Origin: Betaproteobacteria bacterium
Lineage (GTDB): Bacteria; Acidobacteriota; Terriglobia; Acidiferrales; UBA7541
Direction: 5' to 3'
Assembly: GCA_903970165.1 (NCBI GenBank)
Contig: CAJCHZ010000009.1
Span: 1-44,747, forward strand
DNA length: 44,747 nucleotides
Position numbers and translations under genes: made by a program. Shown piece after piece: positions 17,708-26,226 of this stretch. A model generated the notes under the pieces. It had not been told where the DNA came from. It saw nothing but the letters and a program-made list of their open reading frames with translations, and searched no databases. Position 1 is the stretch's first letter; every line of letters starts with the position of its first letter.

Positions 17708-19681
17708 TCAAATCTCCCCAGCCGCGGCGCTTTTCCTCTCCGCCTCACTCTCCAACCGCAACCGCGCCACCACCAATTTAATCTCTTCAAACGTAATCTC
17801 CGCCGGCAGCGCATCCTTCAACGGCTTCAGTCGCCCGATTCCCACCACCGCGCAAGCCTTCTCAATCTGCGCCTGCTTCTCCGAATCAATCCACCGAGGC
17901 TGAAACTCCACTTCGCCTCTTTCCATCAGGCTCACCACCAGATTGACCACACTCGCCACTTGTCTTCCGCGCTTCTCGGCGATTTCCTCAAAACTCCGTC
18001 CTTCGGCCAGCAAACGCATCGTCTCCGCGGCTGGCTTTGCGCCTTCTTCTCGCTCCTGTGACGCACGCGCACCACGCTGGAACTTCTCCAACGCATCCAA
18101 AATCGCCTGCCCATACAACTCCGTCTTCTTCTCCCCGAAACCCGAAATTCCCCGAATCTCGCTCAGCGAGCGCGGCCGCACCTTGCAAAGTTCATCCAGC
18201 GAAGTGTCGTGCATCACGATAAATGCCGCAGTGCCTCTTTTCCTGGCCGTCTCGCGCCGCCATTCCCGCAGATACTCGCGCAAGTCCAGATCGATTCCCG
18301 CCGCAACACTGCTTGCTCGCGAATCGCTCAGCGGAATAAGAGTCGCCGTCCGATCAACGTCCCTCGTTTGAGCTGCACGCGAAATCGCCGGCCCCCTCGC
18401 TCCCGCGGCAGCCGCAGCCCTGCGCTTCCTGAGTCTCGTCGACGGCGCAGCCGCCGCCAGCCATTGCGGCTCTCCGACGCACACATCGCAAGCTCCGCAC
18501 GAATTCCATTTACGAATCTCCCCAAAGTGAGCGCAAATTTGATGATGCCGGCATCTCTTCACTTCCACGAAGCTGCGAATCTCCCGGTAGCGCTGCCAGG
18601 CCCGTGACTTCTCTTCCTCGTCCGTCAACTGCTCCACAAAATACGTCAGCAAACCCACATCGCGCTTCTGCCAAAGCAAAATGCACTCCGCGGGCTCACC
18701 GTCGCGACCGGCCCTGCCGGCCTCCTGATAATACTGCTCGATCGATTTCGGCAGCGACAAATGAATCACCGCCCGCACCGAAGCCTTGTTAATCCCCAAT
18801 CCAAACGCCACCGTTCCCACCAGGACGCGCACTTCATCCGACATCCAGCTTTCCTGATTGCGTCGCCGCACTTCGCTACCCATCTTCCCGTGGTAAGCAA
18901 TCGAGGCAATTCCGTGCTCGCCAAGAAAGTCCACCGTCTCTTCAACCCGCGCAATCGTCGGCGCATAAACAATCACATTGCAACCGTCATATTTATTCAG
19001 CGCCCGGATCAAAAGCTCCGGCTGCGTTTTCCCAACGCATTCCTTCACGATGTACTGCAAATTCGGTCGGTGAAAACTCGCAATATATTTGTCCGGTTCT
19101 CGCAATTTCAGTTGCTCGATGATGTCGTGCCGCACGCGCCGCGTCGCGCTCGCCGTAAACGCCGCAATCGGCTGCTCCGCAAAATGTTGCCGCAGTCTGC
19201 TCAACAGCCGGTACTCCGGCCGAAACTCGTGCCCCCACTCCGAAATACAATGCGCCTCATCAATCGCAAAAAACGAAATTGGCACGCACTTCAGCCATCC
19301 AAACGTATCCTCCCGGGCCAGCCGCTCCGGCGAAAGATAAAGCAACCGGTAGGCTCCCTGAATCGCCTGTTGCACCACCCACGACTGCACATCCCGCGCC
19401 AGCGAACTATTCAGCAAAGCCGACGGAATCCCCATCTGCGTCAACTGCGCAACCTGATCCTGCATTAAAGCCATCAAGGGAGACACCACGATGACGGTTT
19501 TCTCGCCTAGAATCGCCGCAGGCAACTGATAGCAAAGCGATTTCCCACCCCCGGTCGGCATCACCACGCAGGTGTCGCGCCCGCCCAGCAAACTCTTCAC
19601 AATATTTTCCTGCAGCGGCCGAAACGCGTCGTATCCCCAATATTGCCGCAGCGCCGCAAGCAGCTTTTTTTCCGATTGCAT
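17708..19681 (-). CDS. recQ: ATP-dependent DNA helicase RecQ
   Basis: The protein has 657 residues. It shows the RecQ helicase core: Walker A MPTGGGKSLCYQLPA (Lys47), DEAH box with the RecQ signature (AIDEAHCISEWGHEFRPEYR), and later helicase motifs (GTVAFGLGINKASVRAVIH, QYYQEAGRAGRDG). A RecQ-Ct zinc site follows (CRHHQICAHFGEIRKW then CGACDVC), and an HRDC domain near 480-555. The last 95 residues form an extra helical module with a winged-helix-like segment (RSFEEIAEKRGRQVASVVNL). RecQ unwinds 3'-tailed DNA during recombination and fork repair in the cytoplasm. It converges on the ABC operon and is divergent from the lactate permease. Confidence 0.95.
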   Translation of the reverse strand: MQSEKKLLAALRQYWGYDAFRPLQENIVKSLLGGRDTCVVMPTGGGKSLCYQLPAAILGEKTVIVVSPLMALMQDQVAQLTQMGIPSALLNSSLARDVQSWVVQQAIQGAYRLLYLSPERLAREDTFGWLKCVPISFFAIDEAHCISEWGHEFRPEYRLLSRLRQHFAEQPIAAFTASATRRVRHDIIEQLKLREPDKYIASFHRPNLQYIVKECVGKTQPELLIRALNKYDGCNVIVYAPTIARVEETVDFLGEHGIASIAYHGKMGSEVRRRNQESWMSDEVRVLVGTVAFGLGINKASVRAVIHLSLPKSIEQYYQEAGRAGRDGEPAECILLWQKRDVGLLTYFVEQLTDEEEKSRAWQRYREIRSFVEVKRCRHHQICAHFGEIRKWNSCGACDVCVGEPQWLAAAAPSTRLRKRRAAAAAGARGPAISRAAQTRDVDRTATLIPLSDSRASSVAAGIDLDLREYLREWRRETARKRGTAAFIVMHDTSLDELCKVRPRSLSEIRGISGFGEKKTELYGQAILDALEKFQRGARASQEREEGAKPAAETMRLLAEGRSFEEIAEKRGRQVASVVNLVVSLMERGEVEFQPRWIDSEKQAQIEKACAVVGIGRLKPLKDALPAEITFEEIKLVVARLRLESEAERKSAAAGEI

Positions 19682-19739
19682 GCACTGAGTATAGATGCGC
19701 GTAGCACACCGGTCTACGTTGAGTGCGACTGTGCCATGT

Positions 19740-19762
19740 AGCGCCGGGTTTACCCCGGCGCT
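19740..19762. repeat. GC-rich perfect palindrome (REP-like)
   Basis: AGCGCCGGG (19740-19748) and CCCGGCGCT (19754-19762) form a perfect 9-base stem with loop TTTAC. It lies between the divergent recQ and lactate permease genes, so it is not placed as a terminator. Similar GC-rich palindromes with a TTTA-type loop are common intergenic repeats; genome-wide copies cannot be checked here. Confidence 0.5.
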
Positions 19763-19863
19763 TGACCGCGAATCACGACCTCACCGCCAGACTTATTGCT
19801 TGACAATAGTTTGGCGAGAGGGTAACTCCACTATCCGAAAACCTGCTTTCCGGAGGCCTCTCT

Positions 19864-21645
19864 GTGACTTGGAACCAAGTGTACGACCCGCTCGGCCACT
19901 GGTGGCTCTCCACGCTGGTCGCTGCACTCCCCGTGGTGGTTCTCCTCGGCCTCCTGGCCGGCTTCAAGGTTCGCGCCCACATCTGCGCGGTCGCCGGCGC
20001 TGCCACGGCCATCCTCTGCGCCATCGCTGTCTTCCACATGCCGGCCCAACTCGCTGTCAGCAGCTTCCTCTACGGCTCCGCCTACGGCCTCCTCAAAATC
20101 GTGTGGATCGTCATCGCCGCCGTCTTTCTCTACGACATCTCTGTCGAAACCGGCCAGTTTGAAATCATGAAGCAGTCCGTCGCCTCCATCACGCCAGACC
20201 GCCGCCTCCAACTTCTCCTCGTAGCTTTCTGCTTCGGCGCCTTCATCGAAGGCTGCGCCGGATTTGGCGCACCGGTAGCCATCGCAGGTGCATTTATGAT
20301 CGGCCTCGGCTTCAAACCCTTCCATGCCGCCGCGCTGAATCTCATCGCCAACACCGCTCCCGTAGCCTGGGGCGCCATCGGCACTCCCGTGCACGCCCTC
20401 GCTTCCGTCACCGCCCTCAACGAAAGCGACCTCAGCGCCATGATCGGCCGCATCTTGCCCATTACCGCGGTAATCGTCCCCTTCTGGCTCGTTCGAGCCA
20501 TGGTCAGTTGGTCCGAGACCTGGGAAGTCGCTCCTGCCATTCTCGTCGTCGGCATTTCCTTCGCCGGTACCCAGTATTTCTGGGCCAATCACATGGACAG
20601 CAATCTCGTAGACATCGCAGCGGGTGTCGTCTCTCTAATCGCCACCATGATCTTTCTCCGCTTCTGGAAGCCAAAGCGCATCTGGCGCTTCGAAGGCGAA
20701 CGCGAAGAAGACGCAGCGAAAGCCGCAGCAGCCGCCGTAGCTACGCAAGCCACGGTTCGCGACACCCTGGGCGACGAGTGGAAAGTCCGCGAAGATTTAC
20801 CCGCCGTAGCCCACCACACCGCCGGCCAAATCGCCAAAGCCTGGCTACCCTTCGCCATCCTCTCGATTTTCGTCCTGCTGTGGGGATTGCCCAGCATCAA
20901 GCTGGCCATGAACAAAGCCACGACTCCCGCCTTCACTGTAAAAATGCCCGACGGCAAAAATCGTCCCGGCCCGGCAGGCTGGGATTGGCCCGCGCTACAC
21001 AACAGAGTTTTTCGCACCACCCCAGTCGTCGTCAAACCCGCCCCCGAAGCTGCGCGCTTCGACTTCAACTGGCTTACCGCCACTGGCACCGCGTGCTTCT
21101 TAGCCGCCCTGATTTCCGGCCTGATCCTCGGCCTCGGCCCCGTCAAAATCCTGAAAATCTTCGGCGGCACACTCGTCCGCCTCCGCTTCGCCATCGTCGC
21201 CATGACCTGCATGCTTGGCCTCGGCTATGTCACTAGATATTCGGGTATGGACGCCGTCCTCGGCCTAGCCTTCACTCGCACCGGCTGGTTCTTCCCTTTC
21301 TTTGGCGCCTTCATCGGCTGGCTCGGCGTAGCCCTCACCGGCAGCGACACCTCTTCCAACGTCCTCTTCGGCGGCCTGCAAAAAATCACCGCCCAGCAGC
21401 TCAACCTCAGCCCCATCCTCATGTGCGCTACCAACTCCGCCGGCGGCGTCATGGGCAAAATGATCGACGCCCAATCCATCTGCATTGCCACCGCCGCCAC
21501 CAACCAGGTCGGCCAGGAAGGCTCCATCTTCCGCTTCGTTTTCTGGCACTCCGTAGCCCTGGCCTCCATCGTCGGCGTCATCGTCATGCTCTACGCCTAC
21601 GTTTTCCCCCAACTAATCCCCAACGGCCTAACCTTCATCCACTAA
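19864..21645 (+). CDS. lctP: L-lactate permease (LctP family)
   Basis: The protein has 593 residues and about 12-14 hydrophobic helices. Diagnostic stretches include GAFIEGCAGFGAPVAIAGAF, NTAPVAWGAIGTPV and TGSDTSSNVLFGGLQKITAQ, all typical of the LctP lactate/proton symporter family. It should import L-lactate or related hydroxy acids across the inner membrane. A soluble, variable loop of about 100 residues lies in the middle (around 270-400). The start is GTG at 19864 with a good GGAGG seven bases upstream (19852-19856). No lactate dehydrogenase gene is adjacent, so it appears to be a single-gene unit. A hairpin follows at 21657-21674. Confidence 0.93.
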   Translation: MTWNQVYDPLGHWWLSTLVAALPVVVLLGLLAGFKVRAHICAVAGAATAILCAIAVFHMPAQLAVSSFLYGSAYGLLKIVWIVIAAVFLYDISVETGQFEIMKQSVASITPDRRLQLLLVAFCFGAFIEGCAGFGAPVAIAGAFMIGLGFKPFHAAALNLIANTAPVAWGAIGTPVHALASVTALNESDLSAMIGRILPITAVIVPFWLVRAMVSWSETWEVAPAILVVGISFAGTQYFWANHMDSNLVDIAAGVVSLIATMIFLRFWKPKRIWRFEGEREEDAAKAAAAAVATQATVRDTLGDEWKVREDLPAVAHHTAGQIAKAWLPFAILSIFVLLWGLPSIKLAMNKATTPAFTVKMPDGKNRPGPAGWDWPALHNRVFRTTPVVVKPAPEAARFDFNWLTATGTACFLAALISGLILGLGPVKILKIFGGTLVRLRFAIVAMTCMLGLGYVTRYSGMDAVLGLAFTRTGWFFPFFGAFIGWLGVALTGSDTSSNVLFGGLQKITAQQLNLSPILMCATNSAGGVMGKMIDAQSICIATAATNQVGQEGSIFRFVFWHSVALASIVGVIVMLYAYVFPQLIPNGLTFIH

Positions 21646-21656
21646 ATGCAGTTGTG

Positions 21657-21674
21657 ACGACTATCAAAAGTCGT
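21657..21674 (+). terminator. Weak hairpin after the lactate permease gene
   Basis: ACGACT (21657-21662) pairs with AGTCGT (21669-21674) around loop ATCAAA, 11 bases after the stop codon. An outer pairing TGCAGT (21647-21652) with ACTGCA (21683-21688) could extend it. The following bases are only mildly T-rich, so termination strength is uncertain. Confidence 0.4.
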
Positions 21675-21748
21675 TAATCTGCTCGACTGCAGTCTGGCTA
21701 GAATAGTTGATCGCTAACCTTTACGATCTTGGCGTGAGGCCCGATTCC

Positions 21749-22020
21749 ATGCGCTTTCTTCTTCGCATTCTGGCGCTCGTCTTTTTAGGCATTGTGTCTT
21801 TTTCTCATGCTGCGACCGCCCAAACGCCCCCGCCATCTTCTCCACCTTCTCCGACTCAGAAACCAGACTCTTCTGCATTTCCAAAAGAAGCAATCGTCAT
21901 AGAAGATTTGCTGGTACGTGTCCGTCAGGAAAACGATGGCACATCCGTTCGCGAAACCACCTTGCGCGCGAAAATTCAATAGGAATCCGCCGTCCGCGAC
22001 AATGGCGTCCTGGTTTTCCG
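21749..22020 (+). pseudogene. Truncated N-terminal fragment resembling a DUF3857-type protein
   Basis: ATG 21749 begins a typical signal peptide (MRFLLRILALVFLGIVSFSH) and a proline-rich linker. Then comes IVIEDLLVRVRQENDGTSVR-ETT, which resembles the opening strands of large acidobacterial DUF3857/transglutaminase-like exported proteins. The frame meets TAG at 21980-21982, where family members read on; after the stop the same frame continues with similar sequence (ESAVRDNGVLVF) for about 13 codons and then dissolves into the 3' end of the opposite-strand gene. The rest of the expected gene, usually more than 600 residues, is missing. This is best read as a decayed gene cut by a deletion or rearrangement. 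The family match is from memory. Confidence 0.6.
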
Positions 22021-22028
22021 TGGCGGAG

Positions 22029-22436
22029 CTAGAGGTCGGGACCTTCCACCTGGACTTCAATGACGGAGCCATCGGTTAAGGCGAGGGTGTCGCGGAAATG
22101 GATTTGGGCCATTAGCTCGAGATAGGACTTACCGTGGAATTGGCCGGCGCCGAGTTCATGGGAGTCTGGGCGAACGATCAAAGCTTTGTGGCCGGCCACG
22201 AAGCAGCGTCGGAGTTTGATGGTTTCGCCGAGGTTGGATTGGCGGTTGTAGGGATATTCGTGGGGGAGGATGAGGGCGTCGGCGGGGACGATGTATTCCT
22301 CGGAGAGGATGACGTTGAGAGTGCCGGGGACGAGGTTGGGAAGGCCGATGCGCGTTTCGATCAGGGAGAGGATGGGGTTCAGGTTGGGAGTGGCCATGCC
22401 GTAGCCGGTGGTGACGGTAGCGAGGAAGAGTTTCAT
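22029..22436 (-). CDS. DUF120 / CTP-dependent riboflavin kinase-like protein
   Basis: The protein has 135 residues, the size of a stand-alone RibK domain. Matching features are a glycine motif near the N-terminus (ATVTTGYGMA), the core VPGTLNVIL, a central RRCFVAGHKALIVRPDSHEL strand pair, and a C-terminal LELMAQIHFRDTLALTDGSV segment like the EIIAPvkLRe-L-L-DGD pattern of this family. Archaeal RibK transfers phosphate from CTP to riboflavin to make FMN. Bacteria normally use RibF, so here it could be a second flavin kinase or a repurposed domain. No riboflavin gene is nearby. The start ATG has only a weak GGA upstream; ATG at codon 14 would remove the glycine motif. Confidence 0.65.
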   Translation of the reverse strand: MKLFLATVTTGYGMATPNLNPILSLIETRIGLPNLVPGTLNVILSEEYIVPADALILPHEYPYNRQSNLGETIKLRRCFVAGHKALIVRPDSHELGAGQFHGKSYLELMAQIHFRDTLALTDGSVIEVQVEGPDL

Positions 22437-22475
22437 TCCAAGGGCAGCTTACAGCTTATGGAGAAGAAAAACATT

Positions 22476-22520
22476 ACGCAGAGGTCGCCGGGAGCACAGA
22501 GGGCACGGAGAAGAGAAAAG
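22476..22520. repeat. Purine-rich intergenic repeat-like segment
   Basis: The plus strand reads ACGCAGAGG, then CACAGAGGGCACGGAGAAG, a purine-rich pattern with repeated CAGAGG/CACGGAG units. It resembles purine-rich intergenic repeats that I recall from several bacterial phyla. It lies between the DUF120 gene and the terminator of the second TonB receptor gene. Copy number cannot be tested in this window. Confidence 0.3.
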
Positions 22521-22531
22521 CGGAAGGGGAG

Positions 22532-22567
22532 ATAAAAAGCGGCCCTCGGGGTTGACCGCGGGCCGCT
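22532..22567 (-). terminator. Rho-independent terminator of the second TonB receptor gene
   Basis: On the minus strand AGCGGCCC (22567-22560) pairs perfectly with GGGCCGCT (22545-22538) and is followed at once by TTTTTATC. It lies 36 bases after the stop codon of the receptor gene. This is the clearest terminator in the window. Confidence 0.85.
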
Positions 22568-22602
22568 GATGAGCACGAAGAATCGCTAAACAGACGTCAG
22601 AA

Positions 22603-25600
22603 CTAGAACGTCAGTTTCAAGCCGAACTGGACGAGACGCGGGTTGTTGACGGTGGCGCCGATGGAGCCGAAGCCGTTGGTGGTAGCGCACGTACCACTTG
22701 CGGAAAGCCCGCAAGCGCCGAAATCGGGTGTGCCGAGGCTGCCTGTGCTATTTGGCGAGGCAAATTGCGCATGGTTGAAGAGGTTGAAGAATTCGGCGCG
22801 GAAGTTCAGGCCCATGTTTTCCCAAGGAAGCTTGAACTGTTTAATGACGGAGAAGTCGGTGTTGACGAAGTCGGGGCCGGTAACAGGCTCGCGGTTGGCG
22901 TTACCCAGCTCGCCGAATGCAGGCTGGGCAAAACAGGCGGTATTGAACCATTCGCCAACAGTGTGGGGCCCGGCATTGGGGTTGCAGCCGGGGATGATGT
23001 TAGGACGAATGAGATCGTTGTCGTTGCCGTTCAGCAAAGTGACGTCAATGGGGTTGCCATTCAGAGTGGAGGGAAAATAGCCGAAATTATTGCTGTCCAC
23101 GATGCCGACGGGGAATCCGGAAGTGATGTGTTCGATGACGGTGACCTGCCAATTTCCCAAGAGAGTTTCGACAGGGCCGCTCCAACCGTTGCCGAACTTT
23201 TTACCTCGGCCGACGGGCAGGTCGTAGATAACGCTGGCGATGAAATTGTTATTGAGATTGATGTCCGAAAGAGCCCAATCCAACTTTCTCCAATTCGGTA
23301 GAGGGAAGTAGCTGGCGCTTACGTTTGTGCCGAGACCATCGTTGAAGCCGGAATCGTAAGTGCGGGAATAGGTGTAACCGATGAGGGCGTAAATGCCGTG
23401 GCGCGCGCTCTTGGTTTCCGCTTTGATTTGCAGGGCATTGTAGTGGGCGCGGCCGACGTCCTCCGTAGCAGCGATATCAGAGAAGGGGAAACTGGAGAGA
23501 TAGGGGCTGGCATAAGCGCCGCCGCCAGGCAAGCATCCGATGGTGTAGCCGGAAACGGTGCCACAAGCAGCAGGCGAGACGACGTTGATGTTGTTTCCAT
23601 CCACCAGAATGTGAGAGCTGCGCGAGCCAACGTAACCTGCGGTCAGGACGATCTGGCCTGGGATCTCATGTTCAACGCTGGCATTGAATTGCTGGATCAT
23701 GCCGAGTTTGAAGTTCGTGTTCTGGGCGATGATCGTGCCCGTGAAGTCCGTGAAATTAGGCGCGGTCGGAGGCCCGGTTACGATGGGGAAGCCACCCGGG
23801 CCGGAAAATGGGGTAGTGGAGATACTGATGGCAGTCGGCGTGCCCCCTGTCGAAGCACAAGCAGCAAGGGCAAAAGTGCAATTGCCGCCGAATTGGAAAT
23901 TGTCGGATTCGTCGTAGAAGGGGGGATTCTGCCAAAGGCCCTGGGCGCCCTGATTCCAAGAAGAATCGTGGTAGATGGCATAACCGGCGCGGACGGCGGT
24001 TTTGGCGCTGCCGAGTGGCTTCCAGGCCACGCCGATGCGAGGTTCGAGAGCATCCTTATCGAATTGGATGCCAGCCCATTTGCCGACGCCGTTCACGCCG
24101 GGAACCAAGAACAGGCCGGTGGCAGGGTTGAAATCTGCCTGGCGATTGTCCACTTCAGAGATGGGAGTGGTGAGGTTCCAGGCGAGGCCAAGATTGAGGG
24201 TAATGTTGTTGGTGATGCGCCAATCGTCCTGGACAAAGGGACGATAGGCCTTCCAGCGGCGGCCGGTGGTGGGACCTTTGAAGGCCTGGTCGTGAATAGC
24301 GAGGCTGGAGAGGCCCATGAGAAGATCGGCTTCCGGATCGCCGGACCAGAGACCGGTGAATTCGTAGAAGCCGTCCTGGAAACCTTCCGTTTTTACGTTC
24401 ATCTGGTTGGCGCGAATGCTGCCACCGACCTTGATGTCGTGTTTGCCGCGAATCATGTCCAAAGTGTCGCCGAGCAGGAAGACGTTGGTGCCGCCCTGGA
24501 AAGGAGAGAAGCCGCGATCGCCGATGGAGAAATAGCCGCCCTCAAGTTCGGAGATGGTCAAGCCGCAGCTGACGCCGGAGGGGGCGCATTTGTTGCTGGC
24601 GGAACAGTCCAGATTGGCGCCGGGAATGCCGAGGATGGACGATTCGCAGGAGCCCGTGCCCTGAGAAGTGATGTAGTCAAAGATGCGGTTATAACCGCCC
24701 GTAACCTGGTTGATGGTGGTGGGCGAAAAGACGTGAGTTTCCGAAAGGACGACGTTGCGGGCATGGTTGATAATGCCCTGATTGCTGGCGAAGAAATTGG
24801 ATTCCGTGAAGTTTCCAACGCCGCCGCCACCGGGGACGTAAGAAGTGGCCTGGTCGTAGCTGAAGCGGGCAAAGGCCGTGTCCGATGAGGAGAAGGTCTC
24901 GTCCACACGGGCATCGAATTTGGTTTCATACAGGGAGCGGACCGGCTCGTTGAGGAAATTGAAATTTGTGGGATTAGCCACGTTCGGTTCGGGATAGAGA
25001 GCGACCAATTCTTTGGCGAGCGGGTTGATCAGCCCGGCGGGAATCTTGTTGCAAGCCGATCCACCGGCAACGGGGGTCTGGCTGCCATTTCCTGCAGGAT
25101 TGCCCGCGGTAGCGCCATTGAGGGGAACAGGATTGCCAGACGCATCACATTGAAAAGCAGGGTCTCCGGTCACGTTGGGGTTGAAGATCGAGCCGACAGC
25201 ATTCGGCTGCCCGAAAGCGTTGTTCGTGAAATCTCCGGCCTTCATGGCGTCGGTGGGAACGACGCCAGTAAAGGTGATGCCATGGAGCTGATCCTTCTGC
25301 TCGCCATCGACAAAGAAAAAGGTTTTGTTCTTGCGAATAGCGCCGCCGAGAGAGCCGCCAAACTGATTGAGATTGAATTTTTCCGCGCTGGAGGCGAAGA
25401 AACTCTTTGCGTCGAGGGAGGTGTTGCGGAAGAATTCGAAGAGCGAGCCGTGGAAGTCGTTGCCACCGGACTTGGTGGTGACGAGGACAGTAGGACCAGC
25501 GCGCTCGCCGTATTCGGCCGAGTAGTTGTAGGTGAGGACTTTGAATTCCTGAATGTCGTCGATGGAGGAGAAGATGCCGATGCCGCCGGCAGTGAGCTCG

Positions 25601-26226
25601 TTGTTGTCGTTGCCATCGAGGAGCCAGTCGGTGCTGTTGGCACGGGAACCGCCGACGGAGAGAGAGTAAGTGCCGCGGGCGGAGACTTCGGAGCTGGGAG
25701 CGCCGTTGAAGAAGCTGTTGGTGTTGGTCTCCTGGGTGACGCCGGGTGTTAGCGTGGCGAGCTGGACGAAATCGCGGCCATTGAGAGGAAGTTGGGAGAC
25801 TTCCTGAGCGGTGATGACCTGGCCGAGAGAGGGGTTGGTTGTTTCCACGGCGACAGCGGAAGCGAGGACTTCCACCTGAGCGGATTGGGAGGAGGGAGCG
25901 AGAGTGAAATTGAGTTCGCGTGCTTCATCGATTTGGAGGCGCAGGCCCTTGGATTCCACCGGCTGAAAGCCGTGGAACTCGGCGCGTAGAGTGTAAATGG
26001 AAACGGGAAGAAGAGGGATGAGGTAGTGGCCTGCGTCGTCGGTTATGGCCTGGCGTGATGTGCCGGTGCTTTCCGAGGTGGCAGTGACCGTGGCGCCAAC
26101 GATGGCGGCGCCGGACTTGTCCACGACGTTGCCGGAAAAGCTGCCGGTGGCCTGGGCGTAGAGAGCGGGAGATAGGCAAAAAGCGAGCGTACAAAGCAGA
26201 GCCAGGAAAGTAATTCTCGATTTCAT
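22603..26226 (-). CDS. Oar-like TonB-dependent receptor with carboxypeptidase-regulatory-like domain
   Basis: From ATG 26226 the protein has 1207 residues: signal peptide (MKSRITFLALLCTLAFCLSP, cleaved near ALYAQA), carboxypeptidase-regulatory-like domain (about 28-115; FSGNVVDKSGAAIVGATVTA, DDAGHYLIPLLPVSIYTLRA), plug region (LPLNGRDFVQLATLTPGVTQ; DWLLDGNDNNE; VTTKSGGNDFHGSLFEFFRN) and a long barrel ending GLKLTF. It contains LNGRDF, the classic Oar/SusC-like plug motif. It is a paralogue of the receptor at 3089-6586 but clearly divergent. AAAGGGG lies six bases before ATG 26226, which favours it over the TTG six bases upstream. It likely takes up large or complex substrates; the ligand is unknown. 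Confidence 0.92.
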   Translation of the reverse strand: MKSRITFLALLCTLAFCLSPALYAQATGSFSGNVVDKSGAAIVGATVTATSESTGTSRQAITDDAGHYLIPLLPVSIYTLRAEFHGFQPVESKGLRLQIDEARELNFTLAPSSQSAQVEVLASAVAVETTNPSLGQVITAQEVSQLPLNGRDFVQLATLTPGVTQETNTNSFFNGAPSSEVSARGTYSLSVGGSRANSTDWLLDGNDNNELTAGGIGIFSSIDDIQEFKVLTYNYSAEYGERAGPTVLVTTKSGGNDFHGSLFEFFRNTSLDAKSFFASSAEKFNLNQFGGSLGGAIRKNKTFFFVDGEQKDQLHGITFTGVVPTDAMKAGDFTNNAFGQPNAVGSIFNPNVTGDPAFQCDASGNPVPLNGATAGNPAGNGSQTPVAGGSACNKIPAGLINPLAKELVALYPEPNVANPTNFNFLNEPVRSLYETKFDARVDETFSSSDTAFARFSYDQATSYVPGGGGVGNFTESNFFASNQGIINHARNVVLSETHVFSPTTINQVTGGYNRIFDYITSQGTGSCESSILGIPGANLDCSASNKCAPSGVSCGLTISELEGGYFSIGDRGFSPFQGGTNVFLLGDTLDMIRGKHDIKVGGSIRANQMNVKTEGFQDGFYEFTGLWSGDPEADLLMGLSSLAIHDQAFKGPTTGRRWKAYRPFVQDDWRITNNITLNLGLAWNLTTPISEVDNRQADFNPATGLFLVPGVNGVGKWAGIQFDKDALEPRIGVAWKPLGSAKTAVRAGYAIYHDSSWNQGAQGLWQNPPFYDESDNFQFGGNCTFALAACASTGGTPTAISISTTPFSGPGGFPIVTGPPTAPNFTDFTGTIIAQNTNFKLGMIQQFNASVEHEIPGQIVLTAGYVGSRSSHILVDGNNINVVSPAACGTVSGYTIGCLPGGGAYASPYLSSFPFSDIAATEDVGRAHYNALQIKAETKSARHGIYALIGYTYSRTYDSGFNDGLGTNVSASYFPLPNWRKLDWALSDINLNNNFIASVIYDLPVGRGKKFGNGWSGPVETLLGNWQVTVIEHITSGFPVGIVDSNNFGYFPSTLNGNPIDVTLLNGNDNDLIRPNIIPGCNPNAGPHTVGEWFNTACFAQPAFGELGNANREPVTGPDFVNTDFSVIKQFKLPWENMGLNFRAEFFNLFNHAQFASPNSTGSLGTPDFGACGLSASGTCATTNGFGSIGATVNNPRLVQFGLKLTF

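Noticed and set aside
19831..20592. Minus-strand frame of 253 residues over the lactate permease gene
   Set aside because: It is Glu/Gly/Asp-rich antisense sequence with no fold-like pattern; the permease is complete and convincing.
21650..22600. Replication origin at the GC-skew switch
   Set aside because: I see no DnaA-box-like clusters, no AT-rich unwinding region and no dnaA/dnaN/gyrB neighbours.
23398..24888. 496-residue open frame opposite the second TonB receptor gene
   Set aside because: It lies wholly antisense to a clear receptor gene, has no Shine-Dalgarno sequence or recognisable domain, and is explained by the third-position composition of the real gene.
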